This document shows positions 59,407 to 64,000 of a stretch of 64,000 nucleotides of DNA, piece after piece (the first letter of the stretch is position 1; every line of letters starts with the position of its first letter). Made by a program: the position numbers and the translations under genes. The stretch is taken from NCBI RefSeq assembly GCF_014203535.1, contig NZ_JACHJI010000009.1:289921-353920 (forward strand), given 5' to 3'. This DNA is from Streptomyces griseomycini (GTDB lineage: Bacteria; Actinomycetota; Actinomycetes; Streptomycetales; Streptomycetaceae). The notes below the pieces were generated by a model. It did not search any database and was not told the DNA's origin. It worked only from the letters and a program-made list of their open reading frames with translations.

Positions 59407-61011
59407 ATGCACCCCCACCACCCCCGGGTCTCCGTCGTGGTCATCGGCCACGACGACGCCGCCCACGTGACCGACGCCGTGCGCTCGGCCCTCGGGCAGG
59501 GACCGGCCGTGCGCGAGGTCGTCGCCGTCGACGACTGCTCGACGGACGGCAGCGCCGACCTGCTGGACCGGCTGGCCGCCGGCGAACCGCGCCTGCGGGT
59601 GATCCGGCTCCCCGCCAACAGCGGCGGCTGCGGCACCCCGCGCAACACCGGGCTCGCCGCGGTGACCTCGCCGTACGTGATGTTCCTGGACAGCGACGAC
59701 GTGCTCCCGCCCGGCGCGGTGGACGCCCTGCTCACCGCGGCGACGGAGGCGGACGCGGAAGTCACGGGCGGCCTGTGCGTACGGCGGGAGCTGCCGTCGG
59801 GGCGCGAGGTGCCGTGGGAGCCGGTCCTGTACGCCGCGCCCGCCGTGCTCGCACGCCCGGAGCACCGCCCGCGCCTGGTCCACGACACCCTCTGCGTCAA
59901 CAAGCTCTACTCCACGGCCTTCCTGCGCGAACACGGCATCCGCTTCCCCGACGGCCGCTTCCCCTACGAGGACCTCGTCTTCACCGCGCGCGTGTGGGCC
60001 GCCGCCCCGCGCGTCGCCCTGGTCCCGGACCGGGTGTACGTCTGGCACGTCCGCCGGTCCGCCCGACGGCTGTCGATCTCGCTGGACCGCGCGGGCATCG
60101 ACAACTGGCGGGCCCGCACGCACGCGTGCCGCACGGCCCACGCGATCCTGCTGGACGCCGGGCAGAAACGGCTGGCGCGCGGGGCGCGGGCCAAGTTCCT
60201 CGACCACGAGCTGCGCATGTACGTGCGCGAGCTGCCGCTGCGCGACGAGGAGCACCGGCGCCAGTGGTGGGCGCACACCCGGGCCTTCCTCTCGGACTAC
60301 GACGCGGACGACTGGGCGCGCGACCCGGTCGCCCCGGGCCGGCTGATCGGGCGGGTGGTGCTGAGCTCCCCGGAGCCGTGCGACCTGCCCCGCCTGCGGG
60401 ACCTGGCGGCCCGCCCGGCCCGGCTGTGCCCGCCCTACGCCCGCGGGGAGGACGGCACGCCCTGCTGGTCGGCCGACCTGCCCGGGGTCACCCTGGCCCC
60501 CCTGCTGACCCGTCCGGTGCCGCTGCTGCCGCTCGCCGTGGACGCGGAACTGCGCCCCCGCGCGTACGGCGGCTTCCGGCTGCGGCTGCGCCTGCACGAG
60601 CTGTACGGCCGGGTGGCGCAGGCGGGACCGGAGGCGGTGGAGGTGGAGTGGCGGCACCGCGAGCCGGACGGTGCCGCCGTCCGCCGCACGGTCCCCCTGC
60701 GGGCGTCCGACGGGGACACCTGGTCCGCGGAGACGGCCGTCCCCTCGGACCCGCTGGCCGCGATCGGCGCGGGCACCTGGGACCTGCGGCTGCGCGTGCG
60801 CTTCCGGGACGGGTCGGACCGCCTCGTCACCGCGCACGCGCTCGCCGGCCCCGGGCTGCTGCGCCGCCGCGCGGTGCCGAGCCCCCGGCACGGCGTGGTG
60901 CTGGTGGGGCCGTACGCCACGCACTCGGGCGCGCTGGCACTGCGGGTGGCGACCGGCGTACGCGGTGTCACCTCGGTACTGCACGGAAGGCTCCGGCGCC
61001 TGCTTCACTGA
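59407..61011 (+). CDS. Family 2 glycosyltransferase with large C-terminal domain
   Basis: 534 residues. The GT2 domain (about 5-230) has RVSVVVIGHDD, VDDCSTDGS and the metal-binding DSDDV; the acceptor-side segment FPYEDLVFTARVW is also seen in the three fusion proteins. The C-terminal 280 residues include two beta-rich stretches and resemble the accessory region of wall-polymer glycosyltransferases, without a TagF-like domain. ATG at 59407. It lies 42 nt upstream of galE on the same strand, so the two probably cooperate in sugar addition to a surface polymer. Confidence 0.87.
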   Translation: MHPHHPRVSVVVIGHDDAAHVTDAVRSALGQGPAVREVVAVDDCSTDGSADLLDRLAAGEPRLRVIRLPANSGGCGTPRNTGLAAVTSPYVMFLDSDDVLPPGAVDALLTAATEADAEVTGGLCVRRELPSGREVPWEPVLYAAPAVLARPEHRPRLVHDTLCVNKLYSTAFLREHGIRFPDGRFPYEDLVFTARVWAAAPRVALVPDRVYVWHVRRSARRLSISLDRAGIDNWRARTHACRTAHAILLDAGQKRLARGARAKFLDHELRMYVRELPLRDEEHRRQWWAHTRAFLSDYDADDWARDPVAPGRLIGRVVLSSPEPCDLPRLRDLAARPARLCPPYARGEDGTPCWSADLPGVTLAPLLTRPVPLLPLAVDAELRPRAYGGFRLRLRLHELYGRVAQAGPEAVEVEWRHREPDGAAVRRTVPLRASDGDTWSAETAVPSDPLAAIGAGTWDLRLRVRFRDGSDRLVTAHALAGPGLLRRRAVPSPRHGVVLVGPYATHSGALALRVATGVRGVTSVLHGRLRRLLH

Positions 61012-61053
61012 GAGCCGGTACGCAAGGGGCCAACGACGAGAGGACGGCCATCC

Positions 61054-62046
61054 ATGACCTGGTTGATCACCGGCGGCGCCGGCTACATCGGGGCGCACGT
61101 CGTACGGGCGCTGACCGGGGCGGGGGAGCGGGCGGTGGTGTACGACGACCTGTCCACCGGTCTCGCCGACCGCGTACCGGACGGGGTGCCGCTGGTGACC
61201 GGCTCGACGCTGGACGGCGAGCGGGTGGCCCGCGTCCTCGCGGAGCACGCGGTCACCGGCGTCGTCCACCTGGCGGCGAAGAAGCAGGTGGCCGAGTCGG
61301 TGGAACGGCCCCTGCACTACTACCGGGAGAACGTCGAGGGGCTGCGCGTCCTGCTGGACGCGGTGACGGCGGCCGGGGTGCCGTCCTTCGTGTTCTCGTC
61401 CTCGGCGTCGGTGTACGGCGTGCCGGGCGCCGCGCGGGACGACGACCTGGTGACCGAGGAGACGCCCTGCGCCCCCGTGTCGCCGTACGGCGAGACCAAG
61501 CTGGCCGGCGAGTGGCTGGTCCGCGCGACCGGGAGGGCGACCGGGCTGTCCACGGCCTGCCTGCGCTACTTCAACGTGGCCGGCGCGGCGAGCCCGGACC
61601 TCGCCGACGTGGGGGTGTCCAACCTGATCCCCATGGTCTTCGAGAAGCTGACGGAAGGGGTCTCCCCGCGCGTCTTCGGCGACGACTACCCGACCCCGGA
61701 CGGCACCTGCGTCCGCGACTACATCCACGTCGTCGACCTGGCCGAGGCCCACGTGGCGGCGGCCCGCGCGCTGCGCTCCTCCCCCGGCCGGGACCTCACC
61801 CTCAACATCGGGCGCGGTGAGGGCGTCTCGGTCCGCGAGATGATCGACCGCGTCAACGCGCTCACCGGTCACGACCGCCCGCCCGTGGTCGCCGCCCGGC
61901 GCCCCGGCGACCCGCCGCGCGTCGTCGCCTCCGCCGACCGCGCGGCCGCCGAACTCGGCTGGAAGGCCCGCCACGGCATCGACGACATGATCACCTCGGC
62001 CTGGGCCGGCTGGACCCGCCTGCACCCGGCGGCCGCACACGGCTAG
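61054..62046 (+). CDS. galE: UDP-glucose 4-epimerase / NAD-dependent sugar epimerase
   Basis: 330 residues. A short-chain dehydrogenase-type Rossmann fold with NAD motif GGAGYIG at 7-13, catalytic Tyr and Lys in SPYGETK, and Ser in SSSASVYG. It interconverts UDP-glucose/UDP-galactose, or the N-acetyl forms, supplying donors for the glycosyltransferases nearby. ATG at 61054 with GAGAGG upstream. Directly after the GT2 gene. Confidence 0.93.
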   Translation: MTWLITGGAGYIGAHVVRALTGAGERAVVYDDLSTGLADRVPDGVPLVTGSTLDGERVARVLAEHAVTGVVHLAAKKQVAESVERPLHYYRENVEGLRVLLDAVTAAGVPSFVFSSSASVYGVPGAARDDDLVTEETPCAPVSPYGETKLAGEWLVRATGRATGLSTACLRYFNVAGAASPDLADVGVSNLIPMVFEKLTEGVSPRVFGDDYPTPDGTCVRDYIHVVDLAEAHVAAARALRSSPGRDLTLNIGRGEGVSVREMIDRVNALTGHDRPPVVAARRPGDPPRVVASADRAAAELGWKARHGIDDMITSAWAGWTRLHPAAAHG

Positions 62047-62097
62047 CCTGCGCGGACGACCTCCCCCTCCGCCTCCCCCACCCGTGCGGAACGCGCC

Positions 62098-62951
62098 GTG
62101 GGCGCCGGCCGGGAGCCGGGCGAGGCGACCGACGACCCCCGGAGGGCGGTCCCGGTCGCCGCGTCGCTGCTCGCGTGCGGCGGCCTCGAACCCCCCGACG
62201 TCTTCCGCCGGTTCCAGCGGTGGGCCGCCGCCGGGCCGAAGGACGTCGGCCTCCAGACGGAGGCCGTGCTGAGCAGCGGCGACCCGTGGGACACGGCCGC
62301 CGCGCTGCACTTCCAGGTCAGCCGACGGGCGGCGGGGAACGGGGCGATGGGGGCACCTCCCTGCTCGAGCGAAACCGAGAGCTCGGGGGAGCGGGCCGCG
62401 CCCTCCGCCGTGTACTTCGCGCGCCTGGGCGGGGACGCCACCGTGGACGCCGCCCGCCGGCTGGCCGCGCCCGCCCACGGCGACCGCGCGGCCCGGGAGG
62501 GCGCGGCCGTCCTCCACGAACTGGTGCGCGTGGCGCTGGCGGGGGACGACCCGCTCGCCGCCGTGGCCGACGCCCTGCGCGCGGTCCGCTCCGACCACCG
62601 CGACCGCTACGCCGCCGCCCTCGCCCCCGACCGGCACCCGGACCTGGCCACGGAGTTCAACGGCGCCGTCCGGCCCTGCCCCGCCTCCGCCGTCCGGGCC
62701 CTGCGCACCACGACCGGCTACGAGGACGCGGTGCGCGCCGCGATCGACCTCGGCGGCGGCACGGACACGGTGGCGGCCGTGAGCGGAGGACCGGCGGGCG
62801 CGGTCCACGGCACCGGCGCCGTCCCCACGCGCTGGACCGAGGCACTGCGCGTGCCCCTCCCGGGCTTCGGGGGGCGGGTGCCGCGCGCGGCGGACCCGGC
62901 CGACATGGCGGATCGGCTGGAGACCGGGCCGGGCCGGGGACGCCGGCCTGA
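62098..62951 (+). pseudogene. Decayed ADP-ribosylglycohydrolase (DraG-type) gene
   Basis: The sequence aligns with the middle and end of DraG-type hydrolases: TDDPRRAVPVAASLLACGGL, GPKDVG, AAGNGA, and DLGGGTDTVAAVSGGPAGAVHG. The N-terminal segment with the first metal-binding residues is missing. TDDT reads TDDP, and the C-terminal GGDTDT metal motif reads GGGTDT. A REP-like element interrupts it after AAGNG, adding about 12 residues in frame. Near the end the frame runs on; a one-base change would end it at 62951. The mutations at metal ligands make activity very unlikely. Confidence 0.8.
62348..62391 (+). repeat. REP-like palindromic element inserted in the DraG-type pseudogene
   Basis: A 44-nt element with outer arms GGGGGCACCTCCC and GGGGGAG and inner arms GCTC/GAGC-like. 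This pattern recurs between genes in many Streptomyces genomes. Here it sits inside a former coding sequence without closing the frame. Confidence 0.65.
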
Positions 62952-62966
62952 GCGGCCGGCCGCTCC

Positions 62967-63008
62967 CTCACCGGGCTCCGCTCACCGGGTTCCTCTCACC
63001 GGAGCCCT
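62967..63008 (+). repeat. Three tandem 14-bp units abutting the TetR stop codon
   Basis: CTCACCGGGCTCCG, CTCACCGGGTTCCT and CTCACCGGAGCCCT, in perfect 14-nt register. A partial fourth unit (CTCACAG) contains the reverse-strand stop codon of the TetR gene. Confidence 0.8.
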
Positions 63009-63009
63009 C

Positions 63010-63636
63010 TCACAGCGCCTTCAGGGCCTCCGTCGTGGCTCTGGCCAGTGCGGCCAGGTAGCCCTTCGGCAGCTTCGGGGTGCGGATCACCACCGAGCGC
63101 CAGTACAGCGGGCCCGAGATCAGGTCCAGGGCCAGGGCGTGGTCGGCGCCGGGGCGCAGCTCGCCGCGTTCCTCCGCCGCCGTGACGATGGACCGGGCGA
63201 CCGAGTCCTGGCCCTCCCGCAGCGCCTTCTGCAGCGCCTCGGCGATGTCGGGGTTGCGAGCGGCCTCCGCCTGGAGGTCGGGGAGGACCTGCGAGGCGAC
63301 GGGGTGGCGCAGGGCGCGGGAGGTGACCTCGTACAGCAGCCGCAGGTCGCCCTCGAGGGAGCCGGTGTCCGGCGCGGGCAGACCCTGCACGGCGAGCGCG
63401 GAGACCAGGTCGAGGACCAGGTGCAGCTTGGAGCGCCAGCGGCGGTACACCGCGGTCTTGCCGACGCCCGCGCGGCGCGCGATCCCCTCGATCGACATCC
63501 GCGCGTAGCCGACGGCCGCGAGCTCCTCGAAGACGGCCGCCCGGATGGCCTCCGTCACGTCCTCCCGCAGCACGGCGGCCCCGGCGGGGGCCCTGCGCCG
63601 CGGACGCGGCCGGGGCTCGTCGGCGTTCGTCGTCAT
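63010..63636 (-). CDS. TetR-family transcriptional regulator
   Basis: 208 residues. An Arg/Pro-rich N-terminus precedes the TetR helix-turn-helix (AAVFEELAAVGYARMSIEGIARRAGVGKTAVYRRW), then a helical ligand domain with the usual TetR C-terminal pattern (LDLISGPLYWRSVV). ATG at 63636. Divergent from a polysaccharide ABC permease gene with an inverted repeat in the spacer, so it may control surface polymer export. Ligand unknown. Confidence 0.92.
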   Translation of the reverse strand: MTTNADEPRPRPRRRAPAGAAVLREDVTEAIRAAVFEELAAVGYARMSIEGIARRAGVGKTAVYRRWRSKLHLVLDLVSALAVQGLPAPDTGSLEGDLRLLYEVTSRALRHPVASQVLPDLQAEAARNPDIAEALQKALREGQDSVARSIVTAAEERGELRPGADHALALDLISGPLYWRSVVIRTPKLPKGYLAALARATTEALKAL

Positions 63637-63660
63637 GCGGACCAGCATAGGGCGAAACGA

Positions 63661-63678
63661 CGGAACGGTTGCGTTCCG
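63661..63678. promoter_or_regulatory. TetR operator candidate
   Basis: CGGAACG-GTTG-CGTTCCG is a 7-bp perfect inverted repeat with a 4-nt centre, 25 nt upstream of the TetR start and in the spacer shared with the export permease gene. Confidence 0.6.
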
Positions 63679-63815
63679 ACGTGGATTCGCCTTACGCTCC
63701 CGTTGCGACGATACGGTGCCGTCCCGTCGTAGGAGAACGCCCGGAGGCGTACGGGGAAACCACGGGCGAGCACCGGCGCCCCCGTCACCCCCTCCCCCTA
63801 GCGAAAGCAGCGGAT

Positions 63816-64000
63816 GTGAGTCAGGCCCTCCACACACCGCCCCGCGCACCGGTTCCCCCGGACGCCGGGGGCGACCTCGCGGCCCTCGCCGCCCGTCACG
63901 GCCTCTCGGTCAGCGGTGCCCGGCCGTCCCTCGTCGAGTACGTCCGTCAGCTCTGGGGGCGGCGGCAGTTCATCCTGGCCTTCTCCCGGGCGAAGCTGAC
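63816..64000 (+). CDS. ABC-2 type polysaccharide/teichoic acid export permease, N-terminus only
   Basis: 61 codons before the window ends. GTG at 63816. The visible part reads DLAALAARHGLSVSGARPSL, then EYVRQLWGRRQFILAFSRAKL. The segment YVRQLWGRRQFI is the amphipathic lead-in typical of TagG/Wzm-type permeases, which export teichoic acid-like polymers with a TagH/Wzt ATPase. The partner ATPase gene would be expected beyond the edge. The identification is from the N-terminus and the neighbouring glycopolymer genes. Confidence 0.65.
   Translation, partial: MSQALHTPPRAPVPPDAGGDLAALAARHGLSVSGARPSLVEYVRQLWGRRQFILAFSRAKL

Noticed and set aside
62098..63732. A 544-codon frame continuing from the DraG-type remnant through the TetR region
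   Set aside because: After about 62,930 it is antisense to a well-supported TetR gene and loses all similarity, so it is a run-on frame.

Overview
The window is high-GC actinobacterial chromosome, almost certainly Streptomyces. The signs are very high third-position GC, GTG/TTG starts, a long tmRNA next to smpB, an ECF sigma factor with its ZAS anti-sigma factor, paired PkaA/PkaB-type kinases, a DUF397 gene, and sugar ABC operons without an ATPase gene. Gene content and order from about 1.8 to 64 kb resemble, from memory, a core segment of the S. coelicolor chromosome. No rRNA, tRNA, CRISPR array, integrase or intact insertion sequence was seen.

Layout. 0-1.6 kb: two subunits of a xanthine dehydrogenase-like oxidoreductase. 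1.9-6.8 kb: a DasR-type operator, a sugar ABC importer without ATPase, and a GH20 hexosaminidase, forming an aminosugar uptake and degradation unit. 6.9-16 kb: housekeeping genes (DUF3039, YqgE, murA, HU, ACT-malic enzyme, a HelD-like helicase, anti-sigma and sigma), with a structured RNA candidate between the malic enzyme and helicase genes. 16-19.7 kb: a CGNR regulator, a HemD-winged helix fusion and a NarK transporter. 19.8-26 kb: an accessory interval with decay (two divergent genes that have lost their 5' ends, an XRE gene frameshifted into DUF397) followed by a large secreted DNRLRE-haloperoxidase/PAP2 fusion and a small secreted partner. 26-30.8 kb: LysR/MFS, a LacI regulator with its own operator, ssrA and smpB. 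30.8-36.3 kb: S41 protease, ftsX/ftsE, a zinc-ribbon membrane peptide, an LAETG sortase substrate, and prfB.

36.4-43.7 kb: two membrane Ser/Thr kinases and a divergent 1230-residue FHA-FtsK/EccC-like ATPase, a plausible phospho-signalling pair. 44.6-48.3 kb: a second sugar importer without ATPase, whose first permease carries an unusual extracytoplasmic domain. 48.4-58.2 kb: three consecutive proteins that fuse a GT2 glycosyltransferase to a TagF-like glycerophosphotransferase, then two polytopic membrane proteins. 58.3-62 kb: ohr/ohrR, another GT2 enzyme and GalE. 62-64 kb: a decayed ADP-ribosylglycohydrolase gene carrying a REP-like element, a TetR regulator, and the start of a TagG/Wzm-like ABC permease. 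Together, 48-64 kb reads as a wall or surface glycopolymer locus. Its most unusual feature is that only the middle of the three TagF-like domains keeps both expected catalytic histidines.
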